From: Pseudalkalibacillus decolorationis
Lineage (GTDB): Bacteria; Bacillota; Bacilli; Bacillales; Fictibacillaceae
Assembly: GCF_024609785.1 (NCBI RefSeq)
Contig: NZ_JANHJQ010000006.1
Location: 1 to 64,000, forward strand
Direction of reading: 5' to 3'
Length of the DNA: 64,000 bases
The notes under the pieces were generated by a model, which did not search any database, was not told where the DNA came from, and saw only the letters and a program-made list of their open reading frames with translations. Made by a program: the position numbers and the translations under genes. Positions 32,418 to 42,403 of the stretch are shown in pieces (the first letter of the stretch is position 1; each line of letters opens with the position of its first letter).

Positions 32418-33518
32418 ATGATTCGTACTGAAGAAATGCTCTTAAACGTCGGCCCGCAGCACCCAAGTACACATGGGGTGTTCCGGATTGTCTTGAAGAT
32501 CGACGGAGAAATTATTACTGACGCAACGCCTGTAATTGGTTACCTTCATCGGGGGACCGAAAAGCTCGCAGAAGACCTGCAATATACACAGATCATTCCC
32601 TACACAGACCGAATGGATTACCTGTCCGCGATGACGAACAATTACGTGATCTGTCACGCTGTTGAGACGATGATGGACATGGAGATTCCAGATCGAGCGG
32701 AGTACTTACGAGTTTTGGTTATGGAGCTTGGTAGAGTTGCCAGCCACCTCGTATGGTTTGGTACATATTTGCTTGATATCGGAGCACTTAGCCCGTTTTT
32801 ATACGCATTTCGAGAGCGGGAAATGATCATTAATTTACTGAACGAAATTTCTGGAGCCCGACTAACGTTTAACTACATGCGCGTTGGTGGGGTGAAATGG
32901 GATGCCCCAGATGGTTGGATTGAAAAGGTTCGTGAATTTGTTCCGCATATGCGAAAAGAACTTGCAGGTTACCATGACCTTGTATCTGGGAATGAAATCT
33001 TTTTAAATCGTGTCCATGATGTCGGCACCTATTCGAAGGAAGATGCATTAGCTTATTCACTAAGTGGTGCGAACCTCCGGTGTACTGGAGTGGATTGGGA
33101 TCTGCGTAAACAAGAACCGTATTCGATATATGATCGTTTTAATTTCAATGTACCTGTTACAGAAAAAGGTGACGCTTGGTCGCGCTATCAATGTCGTATG
33201 GCTGAAATCGAGGAATCGTTAAAAATCGTTGAGCAAGCAGTGGAGCAATTTCCTTCTGAAGGGGCAATCATGGCGAAAGTTCCACGGATCATCAAGCCTC
33301 CAGCTGGAGAGACATACGTAAGAATCGAGTCGCCACGTGGGGAAATCGGTTGCTACATTGCGTCTAAAGGTAAAAAGGAGCCATACCGCCTGAAGTTCCG
33401 ACGTCCATCTTTTTATAACCTGCAAATTTTATCAAAGCTATTAAAAGGAGAAAATATCGCAAACCTAATTACGATACTCGGCGGAATAGACATTGTACTC
33501 GGGGAGGTGGACGGTTAA
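32418..33518 (+). CDS. nuoD: Complex I subunit D (49-kDa)
   Basis: Forms the quinone pocket with NuoB; the fold is related to NiFe hydrogenase large subunits without the metal. The 366 residues start IRTEEMLLNVGPQHPSTHGVFR, the strongest family signature, and contain the quinone-binding His and Tyr region GYLHRGTEKLAEDL. The end INLITILGGIDIVLGEVDG is typical, matching the DxxxGEVDR ending of the family. GGAGGTGTAACCG precedes the ATG. Confidence 0.96.
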   Translation: MIRTEEMLLNVGPQHPSTHGVFRIVLKIDGEIITDATPVIGYLHRGTEKLAEDLQYTQIIPYTDRMDYLSAMTNNYVICHAVETMMDMEIPDRAEYLRVLVMELGRVASHLVWFGTYLLDIGALSPFLYAFREREMIINLLNEISGARLTFNYMRVGGVKWDAPDGWIEKVREFVPHMRKELAGYHDLVSGNEIFLNRVHDVGTYSKEDALAYSLSGANLRCTGVDWDLRKQEPYSIYDRFNFNVPVTEKGDAWSRYQCRMAEIEESLKIVEQAVEQFPSEGAIMAKVPRIIKPPAGETYVRIESPRGEIGCYIASKGKKEPYRLKFRRPSFYNLQILSKLLKGENIANLITILGGIDIVLGEVDG

Positions 33519-34519
33519 TGATGAATGATCTCCTTCATTCCGCACCTTCGCTATCGAATACGCTGATCTTCTTCGCACTCGGAGCAAGCTTACTCATGAT
33601 CGTTCTCGGATTTGTAACGTATGCAATTCTTGCTGAACGTAAAGTAATGGGATTCATGCAGCTACGTTCGGGTCCGAATAAAGTCGGGGGACGCTTCGGA
33701 TTGTTACAGACCGTTGCCGATGTCCTGAAGCTTTTACTGAAAGAGGACACGATTCCAAAGGCCGCAGACCGGCCACTGTTTATAATTGCCCCAGTATTGG
33801 CGTTTGCTCCAGCATTCATGGTATTGGCTGTTATTCCATTTTCGGATTCACTTAGGTTTTCAGACATCGGAATTGGCTTGCTTTATTATATTGCGATCTC
33901 AGGCATTTCCACGATTGGGATTTTAATGGGGGGCTGGGCCTCGAACAATAAGTATGCATTACTTGGTGGTATGCGTTCTGCTGCCCAAATGATCTCTTAT
34001 GAAGTCCCGCTCGTCATGTCCGTAATCGGGATCATTTTAATCACAGGAAGCTTGAATCTAATTGAGATTGTTGATGCGCAAAAGAATCTTGCGTTTATCT
34101 TTGTTCAACCGCTTGCGTTCATCATATTTTTAATTGCATCAACCGCGGAATTGAATCGTACACCATTTGATTTACCTGAGGCGGAGTCAGAGCTTGTAGC
34201 GGGGTACCATGTCGAATATTCCGGCTTTCGCTGGGCGTTTTTTATGCTTACGGAATATGTGTACTTGTTCGCGATGGCCTCTCTAACAACAGTATTGTTT
34301 CTCGGTGGATGGCACCCGGTTCCATTTCTCGGATTTATCCCTGGGGTCGTCTGGTTTGCAATCAAATTCAGTCTTGTTGTGTTTATCATGATCTGGTTCC
34401 GTGCCACACTTCCAAGGCTGCGTGCCGATCAGCTCATGTCGTTTGGCTGGAAAGTATTGTTGCCGTTAGCCCTGCTTAATATTTTCATCAGTGCCGTGAT
34501 CAAGGAAATCTGGTTCTAA
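33518..34519 (+). CDS. nuoH: Complex I subunit H
   Basis: The membrane subunit that links the quinone site to the proton-pumping arm, 333 residues with eight hydrophobic helices. AERKVMGFMQLRSGPNKVGG is the conserved first loop, and LPEAESELVAGYHVEYSGF the acidic loop 5 with charged residues that couple quinone chemistry to pumping. The first ATG shares its A with the nuoD stop; a second ATG three bases on is equally possible. Confidence 0.95.
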   Translation: MMNDLLHSAPSLSNTLIFFALGASLLMIVLGFVTYAILAERKVMGFMQLRSGPNKVGGRFGLLQTVADVLKLLLKEDTIPKAADRPLFIIAPVLAFAPAFMVLAVIPFSDSLRFSDIGIGLLYYIAISGISTIGILMGGWASNNKYALLGGMRSAAQMISYEVPLVMSVIGIILITGSLNLIEIVDAQKNLAFIFVQPLAFIIFLIASTAELNRTPFDLPEAESELVAGYHVEYSGFRWAFFMLTEYVYLFAMASLTTVLFLGGWHPVPFLGFIPGVVWFAIKFSLVVFIMIWFRATLPRLRADQLMSFGWKVLLPLALLNIFISAVIKEIWF

Positions 34520-34535
34520 CGGAGGGAATGTAATC

Positions 34536-34955
34536 ATGAAGGGACTTATGAAAGGGTTAAAATACACCCTCAAAAATTTATCAAAAGAAAGAGTCACGTA
34601 CGCATATCCGGATGAGCCACTCGAAATGCCTGATCGCTTTCGAGGCATTCAGAAATTTTACCCGGAAAAATGTATCGTATGTAATCAGTGTGCCAATGTC
34701 TGTCCGACAGATTGTATCGATTTAACAGGTAAAAAGCATCCGGACCCGAACAAGAAGGGGAAAATCATCGATACGTACGACATCAACTTTGAAATTTGTA
34801 TTTTGTGCGATCTTTGTACAGAGGTTTGTCCAACAGAAGCCATCGTAATGACCAACAACTTCGAACTCGCTGAGTACAGCCGTGATGAACTATTCAAAAA
34901 TCTTGAATGGTTGGATGAAAATGATACGAACGTGCGAAAGGAGAATAAGGCATGA
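34536..34955 (+). CDS. nuoI: Complex I subunit I (two [4Fe-4S] ferredoxin)
   Basis: A 139-residue ferredoxin-like subunit that passes electrons to NuoB. Both cluster motifs are complete: CIVCNQCANVCP and CILCDLCTEVCP. RFRGIQKFYPEKC precedes the first cluster as in the family. GGAGGGAATGTAATC precedes the ATG. The stop overlaps nuoJ by four bases. Confidence 0.95.
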   Translation: MKGLMKGLKYTLKNLSKERVTYAYPDEPLEMPDRFRGIQKFYPEKCIVCNQCANVCPTDCIDLTGKKHPDPNKKGKIIDTYDINFEICILCDLCTEVCPTEAIVMTNNFELAEYSRDELFKNLEWLDENDTNVRKENKA

Positions 34956-35470
34956 ATGGAGAACTGATCGTCTTCTTCATCCTCGCACTCGTGGCGATCG
35001 GGAGCGGCATTTTAATGCTGAACCTGACCAAAGTCGTCCACATGGTCATTGCGCTAGTCTTCACATTTTTATCGATTGCAGGGCTTTATGTAATGCTGTC
35101 GGCTGAATTCCTCGCATTCGTACAAATCTTGATTTACTCGGGTGCGATTACGATCATCATGCTGTTTGGGATTATGCTTACCCGACATAGTGACCGTACT
35201 GAATCAAAAATTGGTGTACCACGGACCGTGCTTGTTCTCGGTGGCATTGTCGCCTTTTTTCTCGTTATGTTCTTCCAAATCAATGACTTAAGCTTTGGAG
35301 AACAGGCAACCGTGCTTCATGTCGATAACACGGAGAAAATTGGTGTCGAGCTTTATTCGAAATTTGTGATTCCATTTGAACTGACATCTGTTCTGTTACT
35401 AGTTGCTCTTGTCGGGGCGATTGTGTTAGCCAAACGGGATGATGAGGAGGAGGCGAAGGACAATGAGTAG
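34952..35470 (+). CDS. nuoJ: Complex I subunit J
   Basis: A 172-residue membrane subunit with five helices. The helix 3 motif [25 protein letters not shown] is the conserved pi-bulge region that takes part in proton transfer. The C-terminal tail is charged ([13 protein letters not shown]) and encodes the binding site GGAGGAGGCG for nuoK, with which it overlaps by eight bases. Confidence 0.94.
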   Translation: MNGELIVFFILALVAIGSGILMLNLTKVVHMVIALVFTFLSIAGLYVMLSAEFLAFVQILIYSGAITIIMLFGIMLTRHSDRTESKIGVPRTVLVLGGIVAFFLVMFFQINDLSFGEQATVLHVDNTEKIGVELYSKFVIPFELTSVLLLVALVGAIVLAKRDDEEEAKDNE

Positions 35471-35777
35471 TGTACCTTTATCCGTCTATCTTGTCCTTGC
35501 GTTAATTTTATTTTGTATAGGCCTGTTCGGTGCATTAACGAAACGGAATGCCGTAATCGTGTTGATTTCAATCGAATTGATGTTGAACGCGGTGAACATT
35601 AACCTTGTTGCCTTTGCGAAATATGGCATCAATCCAGGGATTACCGGGCAAATCTTTTCATTATTTACTATAACCGTTGCGGCTGCTGAAGCTGCGGTAG
35701 GCCTTGCGATTTTGATCGCCCTTTACCGTAACCGAAAGACCGTTAACGTTGATGAAATGGACATTATGAAACATTAA
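35463..35777 (+). CDS. nuoK: Complex I subunit K
   Basis: A 104-residue three-helix subunit with the two conserved helix glutamates in [20 protein letters not shown] and [17 protein letters not shown] chose the ATG at 35463 ([12 protein letters not shown]), nine bases after GGAGGAGG; an upstream start at 35439 would place that site inside its own codons. NuoK is homologous to the MnhC/MrpC antiporter subunit, but the complex I context decides the call. Confidence 0.94.
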   Translation: MSSVPLSVYLVLALILFCIGLFGALTKRNAVIVLISIELMLNAVNINLVAFAKYGINPGITGQIFSLFTITVAAAEAAVGLAILIALYRNRKTVNVDEMDIMKH

Positions 35778-35794
35778 GAAGGAGGTCGAACAAT

Positions 35795-37651
35795 ATGAAC
35801 CCACTTATCTGGATTATTCCAGTGCTACCACTCTTATCCTTCGTCCTTCTCTTACTGTTTGGTCGTAGGTTAAAGGAAGCCTCCGCACATGTTGGGGCAC
35901 TCTTAACACTCGGGTCTCTCGTATTATCCATTGTTGTGTTACTGAATCAATGGGGCGGGGAACCGGTGAAGGAAACGCTGAGCTGGTTAACATTCGGTGA
36001 AACGACTTTGTCAGCTGGATATTTAGTGAATCCATTGAATGCATTAATGCTTGTGATCGTTTCTCTTGTCAGCTTTTTAGTTCAGGTCTACTCAGGCGGT
36101 TACATGCATGACGATGATCGCTTTCCTATCTTTTTTGCTTATCTTGGTCTTTTTACATTCGCGATGCTCGGACTTGTCCTATCGCCGAACTTGCTTCAGC
36201 TTTACGTGTTCTGGGAGCTTGTCGGAGTCGGATCGTTTCTACTGATTGGCTATTATTTTTATAAAAGGGAAGCCCGATCTGCTGCGAAAAAGGCCTTTAT
36301 AATGACACGTATCGGAGACGTCGGCTTGTTTATCGGAATGATTTTGTTGTTCTGGCAGGTTGGTAGTTTTGAGTTTGATGAAATCTTTGCCGCGGTTGAA
36401 GCGGGTGAAATTTCAGAAGGCTGGATCACATTAACGGCGATTCTCATTTTCGTTGGTGCAATCGGAAAATCGGGTCAATTTCCGCTACATACATGGTTGC
36501 CGGACGCGATGGAAGGTCCAACGCCAGTATCTGCATTGATTCACGCAGCAACCATGGTCGCAGCAGGGGTTTACCTCGTCGCAGCAATGTTCCCATTATT
36601 TCAGGCATCAGAAGCCGCATTAACGACCGTAGCTGTTGTCGGTGGTTTTACAGCGATTTTTGCAGCAACAATCGGATTGGCACAAGCTGACATCAAACGT
36701 GTTCTTGCCTATTCGACTGTAAGTCAGCTCGGCTATATGATGCTCGCACTTGGCTCTTCGGGTTACGTCGCAGGTGTTTTCCACTTAACGACACACGCCT
36801 TTTTTAAAGCGTTATTATTCCTTGCCGCAGGATCAGTCATTCATGCTGTACATACACAAAACATTCATGAAATGGGCGGTCTTTGGAAGAAGATGAAGTG
36901 GACGGCACCTCTGTTTTTAATCGGAGCAATGGCGATATCCGGTGTTCCGGGACTTTCAGGTTTTTTTAGTAAAGATGAAATTTTGGCAGCAACCTATGCG
37001 GATGGTCGATTCGGACTGTTTTGGATAGCCGTTATTGCCGCCTTTTTAACAGCATTTTATATGTTCCGCTTATTCTTTCTTGTGTTTACAGGTGAGTCAA
37101 GAGGCATACAGGAAAAGGTTAAGGAATCACCTGTTTCCATGACGTTCCCGATGATTGTTCTCGGGATTTTAGCGTTAATCGGAGGATTAATCAATACACC
37201 ATTTGCTACGTATTTGAGTGACTTTCTTGCACAAAATGAAGCACTTGAGATTCATCACCATGAAACACGTTGGTGGATACCAGTTGTTGCAACAGGTGTA
37301 TCGTTGCTCGGAATCTTAATGGCATGGCTCGTTTATGTGAAGAAAAAGGTAACGAGATTTTCAGAGTCCGCACCAGATCTTCATTATATATTGTTGAACA
37401 AATATTTTATCGATGAAACATATGACTATAGCTTTGTAAAAGGAACAAGAGCGTTAAGCTATTTCTGGTATTATATTGACCGATTCGTCGTCGAAGGGCT
37501 TGTTGGACTTGTAACAGGCATTGTGGGCTGGTTCAGTAAAATTGGATCACGCTTCCAAAACGGCCAGGTACAGCTGTATAGTTCGGTTGCATTTGCTGGA
37601 ATGGCGATCCTGCTTCTTGTTGTGGCATGGATAGGGGGGTACTTAACATAA
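35795..37651 (+). CDS. nuoL: Complex I subunit L
   Basis: The distal proton-pumping antiporter-like subunit, 618 residues and about 16 helices. PTPVSALIHAATMVAAGVYL carries the conserved antiporter-loop motif, WELVGVGSFLLIGYYF the helix 5 Glu, and LAYSTVSQLGYMMLALG the helix 8 lysine region. The C-terminal part (about 490-618) supplies the lateral helix. GAAGGAGGTCG precedes the ATG. It ends on the first base of nuoM. Confidence 0.96.
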   Translation: MNPLIWIIPVLPLLSFVLLLLFGRRLKEASAHVGALLTLGSLVLSIVVLLNQWGGEPVKETLSWLTFGETTLSAGYLVNPLNALMLVIVSLVSFLVQVYSGGYMHDDDRFPIFFAYLGLFTFAMLGLVLSPNLLQLYVFWELVGVGSFLLIGYYFYKREARSAAKKAFIMTRIGDVGLFIGMILLFWQVGSFEFDEIFAAVEAGEISEGWITLTAILIFVGAIGKSGQFPLHTWLPDAMEGPTPVSALIHAATMVAAGVYLVAAMFPLFQASEAALTTVAVVGGFTAIFAATIGLAQADIKRVLAYSTVSQLGYMMLALGSSGYVAGVFHLTTHAFFKALLFLAAGSVIHAVHTQNIHEMGGLWKKMKWTAPLFLIGAMAISGVPGLSGFFSKDEILAATYADGRFGLFWIAVIAAFLTAFYMFRLFFLVFTGESRGIQEKVKESPVSMTFPMIVLGILALIGGLINTPFATYLSDFLAQNEALEIHHHETRWWIPVVATGVSLLGILMAWLVYVKKKVTRFSESAPDLHYILLNKYFIDETYDYSFVKGTRALSYFWYYIDRFVVEGLVGLVTGIVGWFSKIGSRFQNGQVQLYSSVAFAGMAILLLVVAWIGGYLT

Positions 37652-39177
37652 TGGAATCAATACTGTTATCTGCACTTGTATTCTCCCCATTAGTCGGAAT
37701 TTTAGTGTTAGCTTTTATGCCGAATACGGAAGAAAGACTATTGAAGACAGTTGGCCTTCTAGCAACGTTACTGCCACTCGCTTTTGCGATCATTACTTAT
37801 GTTGGTTTTACTCCGGGGAATGTGAATATCCAGTTTGTTGAGCAATACCGTTGGATTGACTTTCAGATTAAAGGGTTGCCCAATGGGGGAGATTTTACAA
37901 TTAACTATGACCTTGGGGTGAACGGGTTAACCGTCGTGTTGTTGCTTTTGACAGCTATCGTATCGACACTTGCAGCAGCAGCTTCCGTATGGATTAAGGA
38001 GCATTGGAAAGGCTATTTCATGCTGTTCCTATTGTTGGAGATTGGTATGCTTGGGGTATTTGCTTCCCAAAACCTTCTATTGTTCTTCATCTTTTTTGAA
38101 ATAACCTTGATCCCTACCTTTTTCTTAATTGGAAAGTGGGGCTATATTGACAAGGAAAAAGCAGCATACAGCTTCTTAGTATACAACGGACTTGGTTCAG
38201 CAATCTTGCTAATTGTGTTTATCATCCTTTATATGAAAACTGGAACGATGAACTATACTGGTTTGTCTTCATTCTTACACCAGCCTCCGGAAGTCTTGGA
38301 GCAGATGTACATCGGCGATGAATTCCGCTTCGGACTGCTAATTGCACTGCTAGTGGCGCTTGGAGTTAAGCTTCCGATTGTCCCGCTTCATACATGGATG
38401 CTTAAAGTACACGTGCAAGCACCACCTTCAATCGTAATGATTCACTCAGGAATCCTTTTAAAAATTGGCGCCTACGGGGTGTATCAGTTCGGGATCGGAT
38501 TTTTTCCTGAAGAATTTAGGCAGATTGCATTTTGGATCGCGTTACTCGGGGTTATCAACCTATTGTATGGGGCCTTTATTGCTTTTGTACAAGTCGACTT
38601 TAAGCGAGTTTTAGCCTATTCCAGTGTCTCACATATGGGAATCGTCTTAATTGGTCTAGCAAGCTTGAACGGAGCTGGAATGCAGGGTGCGATGTTCCAG
38701 GTTGTCTCTCATGGGTTAATTTCAGCACTCCTGTTCTTCTTAGTCGGATTGATTTATGAGCGAACAGGAACGTCGTTGATTACCCACTTAGGCGGGATGG
38801 CTAAGGTGATGCCGATTACAGCAGGATTTTTATTAGTTGGAGGGTTAGCGTCCCTCGGCTTGCCAGGGATGTCAGGCTTCGTCAGTGAATTCATGGCATT
38901 CTTAGGATTATTCAAGGAAATGCCAGTTCTTGCTGCAGTTGGTACATTGGGAATTATTTTAACGGCTGTCTATATCCTTCGTGCTGTGTTGGGAATGACG
39001 TTCGGGGAAACAAAGGAGTCCTTATTACAACTCAAGGAACCACGTTTTGTGGAATGGCTCCCAGCATTGATATTAACAGCATTGATCGTATTAATTGGAG
39101 TTTATCCTGCAGTGCTTTCCGATATACTTCAGCTAACGATTAATGCCATGATGGCAGGCAAGGGGGCTGTTGTATGA
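37651..39177 (+). CDS. nuoM: Complex I subunit M
   Basis: The middle antiporter-like pump subunit, 508 residues. It shows FFIFFEITLIPTFFLIGKWG with the helix 5 Glu, PLHTWMLKVHVQAPPSIVMI, and LAYSSVSHMGIVLIGLASLN. I chose the ATG at 37651 (MESILLSALVFS) with GGGGGGT ahead; an in-frame ATG at 37627 lies inside nuoL. The four-base overlap with nuoN points to coupling. Confidence 0.95.
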   Translation: MESILLSALVFSPLVGILVLAFMPNTEERLLKTVGLLATLLPLAFAIITYVGFTPGNVNIQFVEQYRWIDFQIKGLPNGGDFTINYDLGVNGLTVVLLLLTAIVSTLAAAASVWIKEHWKGYFMLFLLLEIGMLGVFASQNLLLFFIFFEITLIPTFFLIGKWGYIDKEKAAYSFLVYNGLGSAILLIVFIILYMKTGTMNYTGLSSFLHQPPEVLEQMYIGDEFRFGLLIALLVALGVKLPIVPLHTWMLKVHVQAPPSIVMIHSGILLKIGAYGVYQFGIGFFPEEFRQIAFWIALLGVINLLYGAFIAFVQVDFKRVLAYSSVSHMGIVLIGLASLNGAGMQGAMFQVVSHGLISALLFFLVGLIYERTGTSLITHLGGMAKVMPITAGFLLVGGLASLGLPGMSGFVSEFMAFLGLFKEMPVLAAVGTLGIILTAVYILRAVLGMTFGETKESLLQLKEPRFVEWLPALILTALIVLIGVYPAVLSDILQLTINAMMAGKGAVV

Positions 39178-40673
39178 CACTAGATAAACTATTGAGCTTC
39201 GACTGGGGAATGATGGCACCTGAATTTTCAATCGTAATTACAGCGATTCTCTTGTCACTGATCGACCTGTTTATGCCAAACAAAGTAAGCCGAAAGCCAC
39301 TAGCTTTATTGGGGCTTGCTGGAATCATCGTCGCGATTGTCTTTGCTGTATTACAGGTTGGCGACCCAGTAGGAAGTATTCTATTTGATACGTATCGCTT
39401 TGATTCTTTTGCCCTTGCATTTAAGTTGCTTTTCTTAGTGGCAACCGCAATGATATTCTTACTTGCCCTTGATTTTGAAGGGGAAAGTAAGTGGGCCTAC
39501 CGCGGAGAATTTTATTACTTATTGATGACTGCACTCTTAGGCGCGATGATGATGGCATCGAGTGCGGATCTCATTACATTATTTGTAGGGTTAGAGCTGT
39601 TATCGATTTCTTCTTATATTTTAGCAGGAATTCGAAAACGGAATTTCCACTCGAACGAGGCAGCATTCAAGTATGTCGTAAACGGTGGAATTGCAACTGC
39701 GATCACGTTGTTTGGAATGAGCTATATATATGGCTTAACCGGGCAAACCAACCTGTACGCAATAAGTGAAATGCTTGTCGATCCGCGTGTTCAGGAAAAT
39801 AGCTTCTTAGTCATAATGGCCTTTGTGATGATGTTTGTTGGTCTATCCTTTAAAATTTCTGCTGCTCCGTTTCACATGTGGGCACCGGATGTGTATCAAG
39901 GCTCACCAACGCCCGTTACCACATTTTTGAGTGTTGTATCGAAAATGGCTGGTTTCACGTTGATTTTACGATTATTCTTTGTGATTTTCCTTGGTACACA
40001 AGGCTGGCACAACCAGATCTTATTGGATGCACAACCATTTATCGCATTTGTTGCAGGGGCAACGATGGTTATCGGAAATGTCGTTGCACTAAGACAACGG
40101 AACATTAAGCGTATGTTTGCCTATTCCAGCATTGCTCATGCTGGTTATGTGTTGGTTCCGTTTGTATCCTTATCACTTATTGTCTTTAAAACGACGTGGT
40201 TCTATTTGCTAGCGTATTTGTTAATGAACATTGGTGCATTTGCCGTTATCCAATTTGTGACGAGTCGCGAGAAATCTGAAGACTTTACCGCATTTTCAGG
40301 CTTAAATAAACGTGCGCCTTTAACTGCATTTATGATGGCGATCTTTATCATTTCGCTTGCGGGTCTTCCATTCACAGCAGGATTTATCGGGAAATTCGGA
40401 ATTTTTATGAGTTCACTTGGAACGGGTCATTACATTCTCGCTTCAGTGATGATTGCAACGACAGTCGTCTCTTACGTGTACTACTTTAATGTAATGGTTC
40501 AGATATATTTCCGAAAAGGGGCAGGGAATCGCATTCGACCAACCGCTGGACTTGCGGTTGTCATGGTGATTTGTACAATCGGTACCTTATTGTTCGGAAT
40601 TTATCCATCGCTTGCTCTCGACTTCTTCCAATCAGGGTTTGACATAAACGACTTATTCACCCCATCTGAATAA
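39174..40673 (+). CDS. nuoN: Complex I subunit N
   Basis: The third antiporter-like pump subunit, 499 residues, with LFVGLELLSISSYILAGI, APFHMWAPDVYQGSPTPVTTF and FAYSSIAHAGYVLVPF. It is the last gene of the operon, which thus lacks nuoE, nuoF and nuoG, the NADH-oxidising module. This 11-subunit form is the common one in Bacillus. A strong terminator follows 30 bases downstream. Confidence 0.95.
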   Translation: MTLDKLLSFDWGMMAPEFSIVITAILLSLIDLFMPNKVSRKPLALLGLAGIIVAIVFAVLQVGDPVGSILFDTYRFDSFALAFKLLFLVATAMIFLLALDFEGESKWAYRGEFYYLLMTALLGAMMMASSADLITLFVGLELLSISSYILAGIRKRNFHSNEAAFKYVVNGGIATAITLFGMSYIYGLTGQTNLYAISEMLVDPRVQENSFLVIMAFVMMFVGLSFKISAAPFHMWAPDVYQGSPTPVTTFLSVVSKMAGFTLILRLFFVIFLGTQGWHNQILLDAQPFIAFVAGATMVIGNVVALRQRNIKRMFAYSSIAHAGYVLVPFVSLSLIVFKTTWFYLLAYLLMNIGAFAVIQFVTSREKSEDFTAFSGLNKRAPLTAFMMAIFIISLAGLPFTAGFIGKFGIFMSSLGTGHYILASVMIATTVVSYVYYFNVMVQIYFRKGAGNRIRPTAGLAVVMVICTIGTLLFGIYPSLALDFFQSGFDINDLFTPSE

Positions 40674-40699
40674 ACAATTAACGCTTTAAAAGGAAAATG

Positions 40700-40745
40700 A
40701 AAGACACTCGAGCCGCTCTTAAACGGCTCCGGGTGTCTTTTTTTT
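40700..40745 (+). terminator. Terminator of the nuo operon
   Basis: AAAGACAC...AGCCG, loop, CGGCT...GTGTCTTT, then a run of T. ACACGTAAGAAAGT, a left-end fragment of R2, follows at once. Confidence 0.92.
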
Positions 40746-40904
40746 ACACGTAAGAAAGTGGGGGCGGAAATATGGGCCCAAGCAAAACTCTTACTTCAAG
40801 CTGTTTTCGAACATAAAATCATCTGAAAATAGGTGAAATAATCTGATCAAAGCGGAAAACATTCCGCTTTGTACATTTTTAAGCTCTAAACCAAAAAAAT
40901 ATAA

Positions 40905-41030
40905 CAAAATTCGGGAATATATTGTCCGGATTTCCATTTTATCATCCGGAACCACAATATATCGTCCGGATTTATTTTTGTATCAGCGAGTTCATAAATA
41001 TTTCAACCGGATTTATAATTTTTCAGTCGT
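40905..41030 (+). repeat. 20-nt unit array C (before ywzB)
   Basis: About six degenerate units such as ATATATTGTCCGGATTTCCA, TTTTATCATCCGGAACCAC and ATATATCGTCCGGATTTA. The CCGGA core keeps the 20-base spacing of the other arrays. The rest of the 40746-41284 gap is AT-rich, with an AAGCGGAA/TTCCGCTT hairpin near 40848-40873, and no gene. Confidence 0.6.
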
Positions 41031-41284
41031 TATCAGTATTTATCAAGTTTTTACCCTCAATTGTCGAAGAAAGAGTGTCGAATATTTCTCGGGAAATGAT
41101 GAAAAAATAGAACTTTAGAAATGTTTTGTTGAAATCCAGTATTCTGTTACAATAATTGGAGGGTAAAGAAAGTATTTGTCGAATAATCTCTAAATATTGA
41201 ATTTTCAAAGATCTGTTCATATCGTCACCTTGTAAGTAACCTCTAAGGTATACATATGAGTGTTATTAAACTGGAGGTCTTTAA

Positions 41285-41515
41285 ATGGTTCCATTTGGAC
41301 AACAGGCTTTATTAAATATCATCGTGAACATTGTTTTTGTTGCGATTACTTGGTGGGCTATCCAAGGCGTTCAATTTGAAAAGATGATCAAGAAGGGAAG
41401 AGTGCAACAAGCACGTCTCCTCATGATCCTGCTAACCATTGCTATTTCATCTTTGGTAAGTACGTTCTTTTTAAATTACCTATCATGGTCTTTGCAACTC
41501 AAGCATTTACTATAG
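41285..41515 (+). CDS. ywzB: DUF1146 membrane protein (YwzB)
   Basis: A 76-residue protein with two predicted helices (about 8-27 and 45-66). FGQQALLNIIVNIVFVAITWWAIQGVQFEK matches the YwzB family. CTGGAGGTC precedes the ATG. Gene order ywzB, ywmB, murAA is that of B. subtilis. Function is unknown; the chromosomal link to ATP synthase and complex I is conserved in Bacillus. Confidence 0.88.
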   Translation: MVPFGQQALLNIIVNIVFVAITWWAIQGVQFEKMIKKGRVQQARLLMILLTIAISSLVSTFFLNYLSWSLQLKHLL

Positions 41516-41623
41516 CGAACGAATTCAATTATTGAAAATACTGTCGTAACTTGACTACATCTTCCATGTATGAACAAACCTCTCCTGGCAAAAATGGTAA
41601 TGAGGAGAGGAGTTGACAGAATA

Positions 41624-42373
41624 ATGGGGAAAAGAATTATTGTTACCGGTATAACATTGACGATTTTGCTTGCATGTTTTACAGGTGCCGAGGCAAAACA
41701 AAAGGATTGGGATGATCAGGCTTTAATACAAATCACCAGCGTAATGGAGAAGCCAGATCTCGAAATTACGAATTGGTCTTTGTACGGAAAATCCACAACT
41801 GGTTTTGTTTCTGATTTTACTGGGTATGTAAAAGTAGTAGAAAGCCTGCAGGCAAAATCGTCAAACTTCCAGTGGGAGGAGATTGTCGAGTCAGACAAAC
41901 ATTGGAGTGTTACTGGTTCTAACATCCATTCATCAGGGATCAAGGAACGGGTTTCCGTGTTTGCTTACCCCCACAAAAGTCATTATAAAACGTACATTAT
42001 TTATGAAGTTGAAGGTCAGGACTGGTTAAATCATAAATGGAACTCATTCAAATCAATATTTAGGGACAAAGTCCAGTTATTTTTAGGCGAATCCCCTTCG
42101 ATTTATACTTGTGTACAAGGTGAACAATCTGATACAATGGGTATTGTTTTGCAAAAAAGGGCGGAGCAACTCGTTCAGTCATTTAACGCAACTACGATCG
42201 AAGCATTACATGAAGAGACATTTCTGTCCCTATCAGCATATACTGACCAGTGGAAGCATTCAATTTTAACTGATCAACAAGAGATGAACTTACAAATTGG
42301 TATACGAACTCATGGAATAGGCGGAAAAACAACCATTACAATTGGAACACCGATTATTACGACTGAATATTAA
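41624..42373 (+). CDS. ywmB: YwmB family secreted protein (DUF1779)
   Basis: A 249-residue protein with a signal peptide (GKRIIVTGITLTILLACFTGAEA) and a mature part typical of the YwmB/DUF1779 family. The family has a TATA-box-binding-protein-like fold, and no role is known. The chosen ATG at 41624 lies 10-11 bases after GAGGAGAGGAG. An earlier in-frame ATG at 41570 would add residues that spoil the signal peptide. It precedes murA as in B. subtilis. Confidence 0.85.
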   Translation: MGKRIIVTGITLTILLACFTGAEAKQKDWDDQALIQITSVMEKPDLEITNWSLYGKSTTGFVSDFTGYVKVVESLQAKSSNFQWEEIVESDKHWSVTGSNIHSSGIKERVSVFAYPHKSHYKTYIIYEVEGQDWLNHKWNSFKSIFRDKVQLFLGESPSIYTCVQGEQSDTMGIVLQKRAEQLVQSFNATTIEALHEETFLSLSAYTDQWKHSILTDQQEMNLQIGIRTHGIGGKTTITIGTPIITTEY

Positions 42374-42403
42374 TATAGAAATTGGACGCGGAGGGGAAAT
42401 ACG

